Position numbers and translations under genes: made by a program | Part shown: piece after piece, positions 35,124-43,908 of the stretch | How positions within the stretch are numbered: position 1 is the stretch's first letter | Layout: the number at the start of each line of letters is the position of its first letter | Source of the DNA: Rahnella aceris | GTDB lineage: Bacteria; Pseudomonadota; Gammaproteobacteria; Enterobacterales; Enterobacteriaceae | Direction of reading: 5' to 3' | NCBI RefSeq assembly: GCF_011684115.1 | Contig: NZ_JAADJV010000001.1 | Coordinates: forward strand, 1,364,001-1,428,000 | Length of the DNA stretch: 64,000 bases | Notes under the pieces: generated by a model | Databases searched by the model: none | What the model was told of the DNA's origin: nothing | What the model saw: the letters and a program-made list of their open reading frames with translations, nothing else

Positions 35124-36179
35124 ATGGAATACCGTCTGTTAGGCCGGTCTGGCCTGAAAGTTTCAGTTCTCAGCCTGGGTACCATGACGTTTGGTGGTCA
35201 GGGGAAATTTGCCAAAACCGGGCAAACTGACGTTGAGGCCGCACAACGCCAGACAGGATTATGTCTTGATGCCGGGATTAACCTGTTCGATACCGCCGAT
35301 GTCTATTCTGGCGGTGAATCGGAAGTGATCCTCGGTAAAGCACTGGGCAACAAACGTCACGACGTGCTGGTGGCCAGTAAAGCCCGCTTTCCAATGGGTG
35401 AAGGCCCGAATGACCGTGGTTCGTCCCGTCATCATATTCTGCGCGCTTGTGAAGCCAGCCTGAAACGTCTGAACACGGATTATCTGGATTTATATCAGTT
35501 GCATGAATGGGACGGCCTGACGCCACTGGAAGAAACGCTGCGGGCGCTCGACGATCTGGTCAGCAGTGGCAAAGTGCGTTACGTCGGTATCTCTAACTTC
35601 TCCGCCTGGCACGTGATGAAAACGCTGGGCGTGGCCGACGCTAACCACTACATCCGCCCGGTCAGTCAGCAAATCCATTACACCCTGCAGGCGCGTGAAG
35701 CTGAATATGAGTTGCTGCCTGCCGCGCAGGATCAGGGGCTGGGCGTGCTGGTCTGGAGCCCGCTGGCAGGCGGCCTGCTTTCCGGTAAATATCGCCGCAA
35801 TCAGGCGGCACCGGAAGGCACCCGTCATCTGGCCGACTGGGGCGAACCGCCGGTGCGTGATGAAAGTGCGCTGTACGACGTGGTCGATGTGCTGGTGGAC
35901 ATCGCCGAAGCCCGTGGCGTTTCTGCGGCGCAGATTGCGCTGGCCTGGCTGATTGCCCGTCCGCAGGTGACCTCGGTGATTGTCGGGGCGCGCAACGACA
36001 CGCAGTTGCAGGATAACCTGCTCGCCGCTGATTTAACCCTCAATAACGAAGAAATTGAACGACTTAATCAGGTCAGCCAGTTACCTTTGTTGTATCCTTA
36101 CTGGCATCAGGCGCAGACCGCACCGGATCGCTTGTCTGTAGCGGATTTATCGCTGATCGCGCCCTATCTGAAAAAGTAA
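35124..36179 (+). CDS. Aldo/keto reductase
   Basis: A 351-residue NADPH-dependent TIM-barrel oxidoreductase. The catalytic tetrad is visible: Asp in NLFDTADVYSGG, the Tyr of the same motif, Lys in LVASKARF and His in LYQLHEWDG. The C-terminal cofactor loop reads VTSVIVGARNDTQLQDNL. As the last gene of the ROK-controlled operon it probably oxidises or reduces the imported sugar or a derivative before or after phosphorylation. A terminator follows. Confidence 0.92.
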   Translation: MEYRLLGRSGLKVSVLSLGTMTFGGQGKFAKTGQTDVEAAQRQTGLCLDAGINLFDTADVYSGGESEVILGKALGNKRHDVLVASKARFPMGEGPNDRGSSRHHILRACEASLKRLNTDYLDLYQLHEWDGLTPLEETLRALDDLVSSGKVRYVGISNFSAWHVMKTLGVADANHYIRPVSQQIHYTLQAREAEYELLPAAQDQGLGVLVWSPLAGGLLSGKYRRNQAAPEGTRHLADWGEPPVRDESALYDVVDVLVDIAEARGVSAAQIALAWLIARPQVTSVIVGARNDTQLQDNLLAADLTLNNEEIERLNQVSQLPLLYPYWHQAQTAPDRLSVADLSLIAPYLKK

Positions 36180-36201
36180 CTGCAACAAAATGATACGCAC
36201 T

Positions 36202-36236
36202 GAGACCGGTTGACTATGCCGGTCTCGTTATTTTTG
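36202..36236 (+). terminator. Rho-independent terminator of the ABC/PfkB/AKR operon
   Basis: GAGACCGG, a nine-base loop and CCGGTCTC are followed by GTTATTTTTG, 22 bp after the aldo/keto reductase stop. Confidence 0.88.
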
Positions 36237-36305
36237 TGTTAATACTTAAAGAGTTTCTTTAGTGGGCCTCGTGCACACCTTGCTTAAAAACTGAGGAATA
36301 CCGGG

Positions 36306-37055
36306 ATGATTATTTTTGTTACCGGCGCAACTGCCGGATTTGGTGCTGAAATCGCACGTAAATTTGTTAAAGAAGGCCATAAAGTGATTGCTACCGGTCG
36401 CCGTAAAGAGCGTCTGGATGACCTGAAAGCCGAACTGGGAGACGCGCTGTACGCTGTTGAACTGGACGTGACTAACCGGGCTTCTATTGAAGAAGCTATT
36501 GCCAGCCTGCCTGCTGACTGGCGTAACATTGATGTTCTGGTTAACAACGCCGGTCTGGCACTCGGTCTGGAAAAAGCGGATAAAGCCTCGCTGGAAGACT
36601 GGGACAAAATGATCGACACCAACACCAAAGGGCTGGTGTACATGACACGCGCCGTGTTGCCGGGCATGGTTGAACGCAACACCGGGCATGTGATAAACAT
36701 CGGTTCCACCGCAGGCAACTGGCCATACGCAGGCGGCAACGTGTATGGCGCGACCAAAGCGTTTGTGCGTCAGTTCAGTCTGAACCTGCGCACCGACCTG
36801 CATGGCACCCACGTTCGCGTCACCAATATCGAGCCGGGCCTGTGCGGTGGTACTGAATTCTCCAGCGTGCGCTTTAAAGGCGACGACGAGAAAGTCAGTA
36901 AAACCTACGATAACACTAATCCGCTCACCGCAGCCGATGTAGCCGAATCCGTATTCTGGGTATCCACCCTGCCGGCACACGTCAACATCAACAGCATCGA
37001 AATGATGCCGGTCAGCCAGTCTCTCGCCGGTTTGCAGGTACATCGCGAAGGGTAA
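36306..37055 (+). CDS. ydfG: NADP-dependent 3-hydroxy acid dehydrogenase YdfG
   Basis: A 249-residue short-chain dehydrogenase very like E. coli YdfG (248). The cofactor loop is TGATAGFGAEIA, the NAG motif is VLVNNAGLAL, the catalytic Ser region is INIGSTAGNWPYAGG, and the Tyr/Lys pair is in VYGATKAF. YdfG acts on L-allo-threonine, serine, 3-hydroxyisobutyrate and malonic semialdehyde. It is monocistronic, with a terminator after it. Confidence 0.94.
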   Translation: MIIFVTGATAGFGAEIARKFVKEGHKVIATGRRKERLDDLKAELGDALYAVELDVTNRASIEEAIASLPADWRNIDVLVNNAGLALGLEKADKASLEDWDKMIDTNTKGLVYMTRAVLPGMVERNTGHVINIGSTAGNWPYAGGNVYGATKAFVRQFSLNLRTDLHGTHVRVTNIEPGLCGGTEFSSVRFKGDDEKVSKTYDNTNPLTAADVAESVFWVSTLPAHVNINSIEMMPVSQSLAGLQVHREG

Positions 37056-37076
37056 TATTGCGCCCTGACTGACACG

Positions 37077-37100
37077 AAAAGCAGCTCCGGCTGCTTTTTT
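37077..37100 (+). terminator. Rho-independent terminator of ydfG
   Basis: AAAAGCAGC, loop TCCG, GCTGCTTTTTT; a strong stem with U-run 22 bp after the ydfG stop. Confidence 0.92.
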
Positions 37101-37182
37101 ATTATCTGCCTTTTATCAGTGCGCACAAAAAAGGCGCGGCAACCTGCCCGCGCCTTTCCGACATCCGGCAACCGAAAACGTA

Positions 37183-38478
37183 TTACGCGCTCAGCCAGCC
37201 CAGTTTAATCACAAACAGAATCGACAAGACGATAAGCGCAGAATTCAGCTCACGCCAGCGACCGGTCAGCAGTTTTGCCAGCGTCCAGGTGATGAAACCA
37301 AATGCGATACCGTTGGCGATGGAATACGTGAACGGCATGGTCAGCGCAGTCACGGTAACAGGCGCTGCCACGGTGATGTCTTTCCAGTCGATTTCAGCCA
37401 GGCCAGACGTCATCAGAACCGCGATGAACAACAGAGCCGGAGCCGTTGCGAAGGCCGGAACGCTGCCTGCCAGCGGAGCGAAGAACAGGCTCAGCAGGAA
37501 CAGAATAGCCACCACAATCGCCGTCAGACCGGTACGTCCGCCAGCGCTCACGCCTGCTGCGGATTCGATGTAGCTGGTGGTGGTTGAGGTGCCGAGCAGT
37601 GAACCGAACAACGCCGCCGCACTGTCAGCGACCAGCGCACGGCCCATTTTCGGGATATTGCCGTCTTCATCCGCCAGCCCTGCGCGTTTGGTCACGCCAA
37701 TCAGGGTGCCGGAGTTGTCGAACACATCCACGAACAGGAACGCGAACACCACGCTAATCAGCGAAACGTTAAACGCGCCTTTGATGTCCAGTTGCATGAA
37801 GGTTGGCGCAATGGAAGGTGGCATCGACATTACGCCGCCAAACGGCGAATAACCCAGCGCAATCGCCAGAACGGTCACGGCCAGCACACCGATCAGCACC
37901 GCGCCGGTGATTTTACGCGCTTCCAGCACCACAATCAGAATGAAACCGAGCATCGCAAACAGCGGCCCCGGCTTGGTCAGATCGCCCAGACCGACCAGCG
38001 TCGCCGGGTTAGCGATCACGATACCGGCATTTTCCAGCGCAATCAGCGCCAGGAATAAACCGATACCCGCCGCAATGGCCGAACGCAATGGCAGCGGAAT
38101 ACTGCGGATAATCCATTCGCGGATTTTAAAAATCGATAACGCGAAGAAAATACAGGCTGAAAGGAAAACGGCCCCCAGCGCGATCTGCCAGGTGTAACCC
38201 ATATGCAGCACCACGGTGTAGGTGAAGAAGGCGTTTAAACCCATGCCCGGAGCCAGTGCGATCGGGTAGTTGGCGATAAAGCCCATCAGTGCGGAACCGA
38301 TTGCGGCAGCAAGACAAGTAGCCACGAAAACCGAACCTTTATCCATCCCCGTCGCGCCCAAAATAGACGGGTTAACAAACAGAATGTAGGCCATTGCTAA
38401 AAATGTAGTGAGTCCAGCCACAATCTCAGTCCGCACGTTAGTACGGTGAGCTTTTAACTTAAATAGTTTTTCTAACAT
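37183..38478 (-). CDS. Purine permease, NCS2/AzgA family (adenine/guanine/hypoxanthine)
   Basis: A 431-residue proton-coupled purine permease with about 12-14 hydrophobic segments. The N-terminus HRTNVRTEIVAGLTTFLAMA and the blocks ALAPGMGLNAFFTY, FDNSGTLIGVTKRAGLADEDG and GTSTTTSYIESAAGVSAGGR place it in the AzgA branch with E. coli AdeP/AdeQ, distinct from the uric acid and xanthine branch. It may feed the guaD-xdh pathway 9 kb away. It is divergent from a LysR gene, with a 312-bp gap containing a strong inverted repeat. Confidence 0.92.
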   Translation of the reverse strand: MLEKLFKLKAHRTNVRTEIVAGLTTFLAMAYILFVNPSILGATGMDKGSVFVATCLAAAIGSALMGFIANYPIALAPGMGLNAFFTYTVVLHMGYTWQIALGAVFLSACIFFALSIFKIREWIIRSIPLPLRSAIAAGIGLFLALIALENAGIVIANPATLVGLGDLTKPGPLFAMLGFILIVVLEARKITGAVLIGVLAVTVLAIALGYSPFGGVMSMPPSIAPTFMQLDIKGAFNVSLISVVFAFLFVDVFDNSGTLIGVTKRAGLADEDGNIPKMGRALVADSAAALFGSLLGTSTTTSYIESAAGVSAGGRTGLTAIVVAILFLLSLFFAPLAGSVPAFATAPALLFIAVLMTSGLAEIDWKDITVAAPVTVTALTMPFTYSIANGIAFGFITWTLAKLLTGRWRELNSALIVLSILFVIKLGWLSA

Positions 38479-38675
38479 GAGAAGGAATCTCTTGGTCGCG
38501 TGATCACTTTCAGTCTGGTGATCAAAAATGCACGCTTGTTATTAGTGTTGTTTTTCAAAACACACGCGCGCGCACCAGCAGAACGAACGCCACAATTCGT
38601 CCCACCATTATCCCGTGGAATACGGCACGCGAGCCTAAACGTGTTTTGACGAACCCTGTCATTGCCCGTTTTGCC

Positions 38676-38705
38676 TGTAAAACAACCTGAGGTGATTGTT
38701 TTACA
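38676..38705. promoter_or_regulatory. Perfect 10-bp inverted repeat in the divergent permease/LysR region
   Basis: TGTAAAACAA, a ten-base spacer, then TTGTTTTACA. There is no U-tract, so it looks like an operator rather than a terminator. It is about 200 bp before the permease start and 85 bp before the LysR start. The rest of the 312-bp gap (38479-38790) shows only two GTGATCA copies near 38501 and 38519 and AT-rich DNA; no purine riboswitch fold is recognisable. Confidence 0.65.
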
Positions 38706-38790
38706 AAGGGGCATCGCACAATCTAGGAAAAATGAGTGATGCAGTCCATAATAGTTATCTCACTTATTCACTGCATAAATTAGTACACCC

Positions 38791-39696
38791 ATGTCGCCAT
38801 TCTCCCGTTTTTCGCAATATTTTACCGAAGTCGCCCGAACAGGAAGTTTGCGCAAAGCGGCAGAAGTGCTGCACGTCTCGGCTTCAGCCATAAACCGGCA
38901 GATCCTGCAGGCTGAACAAACGCTGGAAACCCCGCTGTTTGAACGCTTGCCGACAGGCCTGAAACTGACCTCAGCAGGCGAAATTTTATTCGATGACATC
39001 CGCCGCTGGCGGAAAGAATTTTCCCGCACCCGCGAACGTTTCGATGAAATTCAGGGACTGCGACGCGGGCATGTCACCATCTCTATGATTGCCGCTCTCA
39101 GCGAAGGCATGGTGGCGGAACTGATTGCCGACGTGGGCGCAGAACACCCTTACCTGACGTTTGATATCCGCATCGAAGACAGCCGGAACATCAGCGAACA
39201 GGTCAGTTCAGCGGAAGTGGATTTTGGATTGTTGCTCGATCCCGTCGAACATACCGGGCTGGAAGTACGCGCTTTTGCGGAATTACCCATCGGGATTGCG
39301 ATGCCGGTGGGTCATAAACTGTCGCAGAAGGAATCGTTGTCGTTCAGTGACATCGCCTCCTACCGGCAGATCATTCCCTCCGAACCGCTGATGGTCAATG
39401 CCCGCGCCAGACTGCTGTATAACCGCTATCAGTTACTGGAAACGCCGTCGATCGTCTGTAATGACGTGCGCATGATGCGCGAACTTATCCGCAAAGGGGC
39501 CGGTGTCGGCGTGCTGAGTTTGTTAGATGTATTGCCAGATTTACAGGAAAAGCGACTGGCGTTTGTGCCGCTTCAGGGCCGCAGTGCCAAACCGCTGACG
39601 CTGGCGTTGTGCGTTGCCCCGCGCCGCCAGTTATCCCGCGCGGCGCAAATTGTGATTCAGAAAGTGATTGTGCTGATGGAAAGATTATCGCAATAG
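38791..39696 (+). CDS. LysR-family transcriptional regulator
   Basis: A 301-residue LysR protein. The N-terminal HTH (about 5-65) reads GSLRKAAEVLHVSASAINRQ and continues LEQTLETPLFERL-like; the effector domain starts near residue 92 (RRGHVTISMIAALSEG). It is divergent from the purine permease and probably regulates it and itself through sites in the shared gap (inference). The inducer is unknown. Confidence 0.9.
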   Translation: MSPFSRFSQYFTEVARTGSLRKAAEVLHVSASAINRQILQAEQTLETPLFERLPTGLKLTSAGEILFDDIRRWRKEFSRTRERFDEIQGLRRGHVTISMIAALSEGMVAELIADVGAEHPYLTFDIRIEDSRNISEQVSSAEVDFGLLLDPVEHTGLEVRAFAELPIGIAMPVGHKLSQKESLSFSDIASYRQIIPSEPLMVNARARLLYNRYQLLETPSIVCNDVRMMRELIRKGAGVGVLSLLDVLPDLQEKRLAFVPLQGRSAKPLTLALCVAPRRQLSRAAQIVIQKVIVLMERLSQ

Positions 39697-39700
39697 CCGT

Positions 39701-40027
39701 TCACGCCGTTTTCCAGCCAGAAATGATGATCAGCATCCCCGCCAGAGCCACACATGCGCCCAGCCAGTCGGTGGCGCTGAGCTTCACGCCATCGACAAAC
39801 CGCAGCCACAGCATGGCAGTCATAACATAAACCCCGCCGTAAGCCGCATACACCCTGCCGCTTGCCGCCGGATGCAATGTCAGCAACCAGACAAACGCCG
39901 CCAGGCTGAGCGCCGCAGGTAATAACAGCAGCACATTTGCCCCTTTGCGCAGCCAGAGATAAGGTAAAAAGCAGCCAATGATTTCTGCCAGTGCGGTCGC
40001 AAAGAACAGTAAAGACGTTTTGAGCAT
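39701..40027 (-). CDS. ynfA: YnfA-family small membrane transporter
   Basis: A 108-residue four-helix membrane protein, the same length as E. coli YnfA and very similar: [20 protein letters not shown] and [20 protein letters not shown] are diagnostic. YnfA proteins are SMR-like and have been linked to multidrug efflux in some enterobacteria. It is convergent with the LysR gene and divergent from ynfB. Confidence 0.94.
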   Translation of the reverse strand: MLKTSLLFFATALAEIIGCFLPYLWLRKGANVLLLLPAALSLAAFVWLLTLHPAASGRVYAAYGGVYVMTAMLWLRFVDGVKLSATDWLGACVALAGMLIIISGWKTA

Positions 40028-40159
40028 AATTGGGCCAGGTTTACAGTCCGAAGTTCAATAAGATATCAACCAGTTTACCGGCAAAGGGTGACGTCATTCG
40101 GCCGGATGTTATAATGCAATTATTCGCCTGAGCGATGTGTAAATTAAAAGGATGAGCTG

Positions 40160-40528
40160 ATGAATACAACGTTTAAATCCCGACTGACCCGCAGCATTCT
40201 GCCTGTGGCTTTGCTGGTTATAACCGCCAGCTGGCAGGCGCCTGCACTCGCGGCCACCAATTGTGCGGGCGGAACCTGTGTCTTTGGCGGTACCGGCAAT
40301 GATGCCATGACCAACGAAGAAGCACGTCAGAGCAAACAGCAATGGAATGAAACCCAACGCCTGCGCGCCATGAAAAACCAGCGTAACGAGAAAGACTTCT
40401 CCAAATACGACAATTCGATTGATCTGCGCGACAAGTGTCAGGCCAGCCAAAACATCAATGCGTACTGGGAACCGAACACTGAGCGCTGCCTTGACCGTCG
40501 TAATGGCCGTCAGTTACTGGCTCCGTAA
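40160..40528 (+). CDS. ynfB: YnfB family (UPF0482) periplasmic protein
   Basis: A 122-residue secreted protein with a signal peptide ending APALA-ATN. The C-terminal block RDKCQASQNINAYWEPNT then ERCLDRRNGR is nearly identical to E. coli YnfB. The mature protein is rich in Asn, Gln and charged residues. The function is unknown. AAGGATG precedes the start. Its order with ynfA matches E. coli. Confidence 0.9.
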   Translation: MNTTFKSRLTRSILPVALLVITASWQAPALAATNCAGGTCVFGGTGNDAMTNEEARQSKQQWNETQRLRAMKNQRNEKDFSKYDNSIDLRDKCQASQNINAYWEPNTERCLDRRNGRQLLAP

Positions 40529-40577
40529 ATCCTATCTGCTAGACTCATAAGTACACTGGTTTTCATAAAAGGAATGA

Positions 40578-40874
40578 ATGATGAAAAAGACACTTTTAGC
40601 GGGTCTTGCTGTCGTTATGTTCGCACCGCTGATGGCACAGGCTTCCTGTGAAAGCGTAAAAGCTGACATTACCCAGAAAATCGTGGCAAACGGCTTGCCT
40701 GAATCAGGGTTTAAACTCGATATCGTGCCAAATGATCAGGCCGATCAGGCTGGCGGGCAGGTCGTGGGCCACTGCGGCAATGACAGTCAGAAGATTGTGT
40801 ATACCAAAACCGCCGATGCGGGTGACAGTTCAGCGGCAAGTCCTAAGACCGGGACCAGCCAGGATTCACAGTAA
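40578..40874 (+). CDS. ynfD: YnfD family (DUF1161) periplasmic protein
   Basis: A 98-residue secreted protein with a signal peptide ending LMAQA-SCE. The DUF1161 core follows: ITQKIVANGLPESGF, LDIVPNDQADQAGGQVVGHC and SQKIVYTK. The tail is Ser/Thr/Asp-rich. Two cysteines in the mature protein could form a disulfide. The function is unknown. It starts 49 bp after ynfB and may be co-transcribed. Confidence 0.85.
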   Translation: MMKKTLLAGLAVVMFAPLMAQASCESVKADITQKIVANGLPESGFKLDIVPNDQADQAGGQVVGHCGNDSQKIVYTKTADAGDSSAASPKTGTSQDSQ

Positions 40875-41193
40875 TATTCGCGGTGATGTCGGAGCGGATA
40901 TCACCGGCGGTTTATCACTTGCAGTGAAAGCCCGATGACCTGATCGGGAACCTTTCGGTTTCTTAATAACAGTTATCATACGATCTTCGCACCGAAACCA
41001 CCGGGAGAGAAAAGTGCTTTTTCCCTCCCGGATATCCCTTCACGTTTTCAACACACGCTGCCGCTCCGTTCAGCAAGCTTTCTGAAACAACTGCCTTTTA
41101 AAAAAACAAAACAAGTAAGGTGATGAGTTGCAGCGACTCCTGCCACCATTTCGACTACAATGGTAGCCACTTTCCTCACAGGATGCGGTAAAA
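40875..41193. other. Intergenic region with hairpins, no gene seen
   Basis: This 319-bp gap contains three stem-loops: CGGTGAT...ATCACCG (40881-40906), CCCGAT...ATCGGG (40931-40948) and a long one, CCGGGAG-AGAAAA...TTTTTC-CCTCCCGG (41001-41031). The first may end the ynfB-ynfD transcript. The 3' end should hold the yjbD promoter. I find no coding frame with a supported start. Confidence 0.5.
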
Positions 41194-41460
41194 ATGAAAA
41201 GACTGACCCAACAAGATATGACGGAAAGCGAACAGCGTGAGTTAAAAACACTGCTGGACAGAGCCCGTAAAGCACAGGGCCGTGAGCTGACGAATTCGGA
41301 AAATAACCGGATTAAAGATGACTACATCGATACGTTGATGGCAGAAAAAGAAAAAGTCGCTGCGAAAGCGCGGGCCGAAAAGCGCCGTAATAAAGCCGTT
41401 CCAAGCACTTCTGCAACATACGACTGGACAGCCCGCACTCATCCGCGTGGTCGTCGTTAA
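41194..41460 (+). CDS. yjbD: YjbD family (DUF3811) protein
   Basis: An 88-residue, highly charged, helical protein without signal peptide. It shares RITQ/LTQxxMTExEQRELKTLLDRAR, LTNSE and YIDTLM with E. coli YjbD, and ends in the same HPRGRR-type tail. The function is unknown; a cytoplasmic small protein is expected. It is not next to the E. coli yjb neighbours, so the location is lineage-specific. Confidence 0.88.
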   Translation: MKRLTQQDMTESEQRELKTLLDRARKAQGRELTNSENNRIKDDYIDTLMAEKEKVAAKARAEKRRNKAVPSTSATYDWTARTHPRGRR

Positions 41461-41503
41461 ACGTTAACTGAACCTCTGCGTTCCTCACGCAGAGGTTCAG
41501 CCC

Positions 41504-43123
41504 TCAGGCTTCCAGTAATCTGAAACCGTGCGTTCCGTCTTTTTCCAACTGCCCGACCAGCCCGTATTCCCAGTCCAGATAATCCTGCATCGCCTGCGGG
41601 CTGACATCCGTGCCTTCGTACGGACGACGATATCTGTCTTGCGCGTCGTCCAGATAAACAGAATCCCCCCGCTCAAGCAGCAACCCGTGGTCGATCCAGC
41701 CCACCGTGCCTTTCTCCAGCAAATAAACGGGTTTGCCGGTTAATCCGGCCACTTCCGTGACAGCGTAACGTGCCAGCAAACCGCTGGTGCAGGTGACAAC
41801 CCAACGCGCTTTCTGCGGTTGTAAGGCAATAATTTGCGGGATATTGCCCCGTGTTGTCCAGACCGCACCCGGAATGCGCCGGTTACGGAAATTCGCGCTG
41901 GTGGTGAGATCGAGAATGCCGGTATTACCCTCACTCAGCCAGTTCAGCAGTTGTTCCGGTTTGACAGATTCCACAGCCGGTGCGGGCGCAACCCGGGCTT
42001 TCCAGTCGCCTTGTTCAGTCAGATCTTCAGCCCTCACTTCGGCGATGTACACTTCCCAGTTCATCTGTGCCAGCCATGAGGCCGCCATGCGCGCACGCAC
42101 ACCATCATTATCCACCAGCACTATTCGCGCGCCACGAACGCTGGCATAGTGATCGGTTTCCTGAACCAACTGGCCACCGGGAACGTGTCGCGTGCCTGCC
42201 AGATGCCCGGCACGAAACTCTTCTGCCGTGCGCACGTCAAACACGTATAACGTGCGGGAATCATCCTGTTGCCAGTTACGTAATTGTGACAACGTCACTG
42301 AGCGCACGCCCGCGCGTAAAGCCAGAGTTTGCGCGCCTTTCAGCGCAACCCTGCGTGAGGCTTCACTCAGTGCCGGAAACTGTTTATGTTGCAGGTGCGA
42401 CAGTGCCTGCCCCGCCAGCGTCCAGCCAATCGTACCGTTACGCAATGCAGACACCGGCTGCGTAAATCCGGCATTAATCAGAGATTGCGTGCCGATAATG
42501 CTGCGGGTACGCCCCGCACAATTGATGATCACCTGCGTGTTGTCATCAGGCACCACATCTTTCAGGCGCAGCACAAGTTCGCCTCCCGGTACGCTCACGC
42601 CGCCCGGAATACTCATCACCTGGTATTCATCAAAACGGCGCACATCCAGCACAGCAATGTTTGCCCCCTGCTGTTGCAATGCCAGCACCTGTTCGGCACT
42701 CAGGGACGGTGTCTCGTAATGATGTTCAACCCATTCCCCGAAGGCTTTACTGGGCGCGTTCACATCAATAAATATCTCACCACCCGCTTCTTTCCAGCCA
42801 GCCAGATCACCGGCCAGCAACGCGATATTCTGATACCCCAGCGATTTCAGCAATTGAGCCGCCCGCATGGTTTTACGCTCGCCGCGCTGCACGTCATAAA
42901 ATTCACCATTGTCATACAACGTAATAGCCGTCAGACGGTTTGGTATGCGATCCAGCACTTCCAGTTCGAGTTTAGACAAAGCCAGATTGGCAGCAAATAA
43001 GGGATGTCCGGTGGCAAAGGCCGCTTCTTCACGCAGGTCAACCAGCGCCACATCCTGTCCTTCGAGCAACGCCTCGCGGAGTTCAGAAAAATGGCGCAAA
43101 GGCAGTGAATATGAATCAGTCAT
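41504..43123 (-). CDS. Four-domain rhodanese-related sulfurtransferase
   Basis: A 539-residue protein made of four tandem rhodanese modules (about 10-125, 140-245, 275-370 and 385-480). Active-site cysteines are present in the second (IINCAGRTRSIIG, Cys202) and fourth (VVTCTSGLLARYA, Cys445). In the first and third the equivalent loops read LYDNGE and LVDNDGVRARM with Asp instead, so they are probably inactive. A tail of about 60 residues follows. I chose the ATG at 43123; the longer open frame runs into the dioxygenase gene. Its start overlaps the dioxygenase stop by 8 bp, implying coupled synthesis. The pair probably handles sulfane sulfur or persulfides from thiol oxidation. A matS site lies inside. 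Confidence 0.9.
   Translation of the reverse strand: MTDSYSLPLRHFSELREALLEGQDVALVDLREEAAFATGHPLFAANLALSKLELEVLDRIPNRLTAITLYDNGEFYDVQRGERKTMRAAQLLKSLGYQNIALLAGDLAGWKEAGGEIFIDVNAPSKAFGEWVEHHYETPSLSAEQVLALQQQGANIAVLDVRRFDEYQVMSIPGGVSVPGGELVLRLKDVVPDDNTQVIINCAGRTRSIIGTQSLINAGFTQPVSALRNGTIGWTLAGQALSHLQHKQFPALSEASRRVALKGAQTLALRAGVRSVTLSQLRNWQQDDSRTLYVFDVRTAEEFRAGHLAGTRHVPGGQLVQETDHYASVRGARIVLVDNDGVRARMAASWLAQMNWEVYIAEVRAEDLTEQGDWKARVAPAPAVESVKPEQLLNWLSEGNTGILDLTTSANFRNRRIPGAVWTTRGNIPQIIALQPQKARWVVTCTSGLLARYAVTEVAGLTGKPVYLLEKGTVGWIDHGLLLERGDSVYLDDAQDRYRRPYEGTDVSPQAMQDYLDWEYGLVGQLEKDGTHGFRLLEA
42286..42298. other. matS site (MatP-binding)
   Basis: GTGACAACGTCAC, a perfect match to GTGACRNYGTCAC, inside the rhodanese gene. 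Confidence 0.85.
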
Positions 43124-43721
43124 GATTTCTCTCTTTTGACAGGTCCCAGATATTGGGAAGGTGCGGGCTGGAGTAGCCGGAAATAAAGGTTTTCCCGGTG
43201 CCGTCTGGCAGATAAACCGCCCGTGAAACCGCACCGATATTGCCGCCGTAAACGTGAATGCTGACCGATACTTGATCCTTGAAAAAATTGCTGACCTGGT
43301 GGATATCCAGGTGATCGGGGGAGATTTTCCCGACGTCGCCAACGTGCAGCGTAATGGGATTTCCTTCCGGTTGCAGCGTTCCGTCGGGGTGGCGGGTATA
43401 ATTCTGGCTGACTTCTGCACCGCGCAGCATACCTATCAGCCCCCAGACACGATGGTCATGCACCGGTGTTTTCTGCCCCGGCCCCCAGACAAAGCTCACC
43501 ACAGAAAAACGCGACAGCGGATCGGCGTACAAGAGATATTGCTGATAATGTTCAGGATGAGGCTGCGCAAACTCCTCCGGCAGCCAGTTATCTTCGCCGA
43601 TAAGACGGGTCAGCAGTTCGCTTCCCTGCGCCAGTATTTGCGTCTGACCGTGCGGTTCCTGCACCAGCCGGGTGAAGTCCGCCAGAAATTGTCTCAGCGG
43701 CGCGAGCTGTAAAGTCGTCAT
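43116..43721 (-). CDS. Cysteine dioxygenase-type thiol dioxygenase
   Basis: A 201-residue cupin of the cysteine dioxygenase type I family, which adds oxygen to a thiol to give a sulfinate. The iron-binding 3-His set is visible: PVHDHRVWGLIGML (two His) and DHLDIHQVSN (third His). Substrates in bacteria include cysteine and 3-mercaptopropionate, and which applies is not clear here. The start at 43721 is preceded by AGGAAAGTG; an ATG four codons earlier is possible. It is the first gene of a two-gene operon with the rhodanese protein and is divergent from a LysR gene. Confidence 0.9.
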   Translation of the reverse strand: MTTLQLAPLRQFLADFTRLVQEPHGQTQILAQGSELLTRLIGEDNWLPEEFAQPHPEHYQQYLLYADPLSRFSVVSFVWGPGQKTPVHDHRVWGLIGMLRGAEVSQNYTRHPDGTLQPEGNPITLHVGDVGKISPDHLDIHQVSNFFKDQVSVSIHVYGGNIGAVSRAVYLPDGTGKTFISGYSSPHLPNIWDLSKERNHD

Positions 43722-43780
43722 CACTTTCCTCATACTTCATCACTGTTTCCGACAGGTTAGCATCGCCATGATCCAAGCAA

Positions 43781-43831
43781 AATTCATTTTATGGATAAGC
43801 TAATATGCAAATCACACATAAAAATGTGCAT
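43781..43831. promoter_or_regulatory. Shared promoter element, dioxygenase/LysR gap
   Basis: ATTCATTTTATG, ATAAGCTAATAT (43795-43806) and AAAAATGTGCAT (43820-43831) occur in this order. The same elements recur in inverse orientation at 44876-44912 ahead of the monooxygenase gene, with a nine-base shorter spacing. Probably the binding region of the adjacent LysR protein. Confidence 0.6.
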
Positions 43832-43908
43832 CAGGATCCAGCGTCCGCGTGAAAATTGTTTTATCCTGCCGGCAGCCGTTTTTACGTTAATCCTGACGCT
43901 GAGTGCCT

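Noticed and set aside
36246..37043. 265-codon open frame opposite ydfG
   Set aside because: Antisense shadow of ydfG, without a supported start.
38479..38720. Possible purine riboswitch ahead of the purine permease
   Set aside because: No recognisable conserved purine-aptamer loops; enterobacteria normally regulate these genes by proteins.
41757..41769. GTGACAGCGTAAC, near matS
   Set aside because: One mismatch in the conserved right arm; only perfect matches were listed.
43124..43420. N-terminal extension of the rhodanese open frame to 43420
   Set aside because: It lies entirely within the dioxygenase gene on the same strand in another frame and has low-complexity shadow sequence; the ATG at 43123 begins the domain directly.
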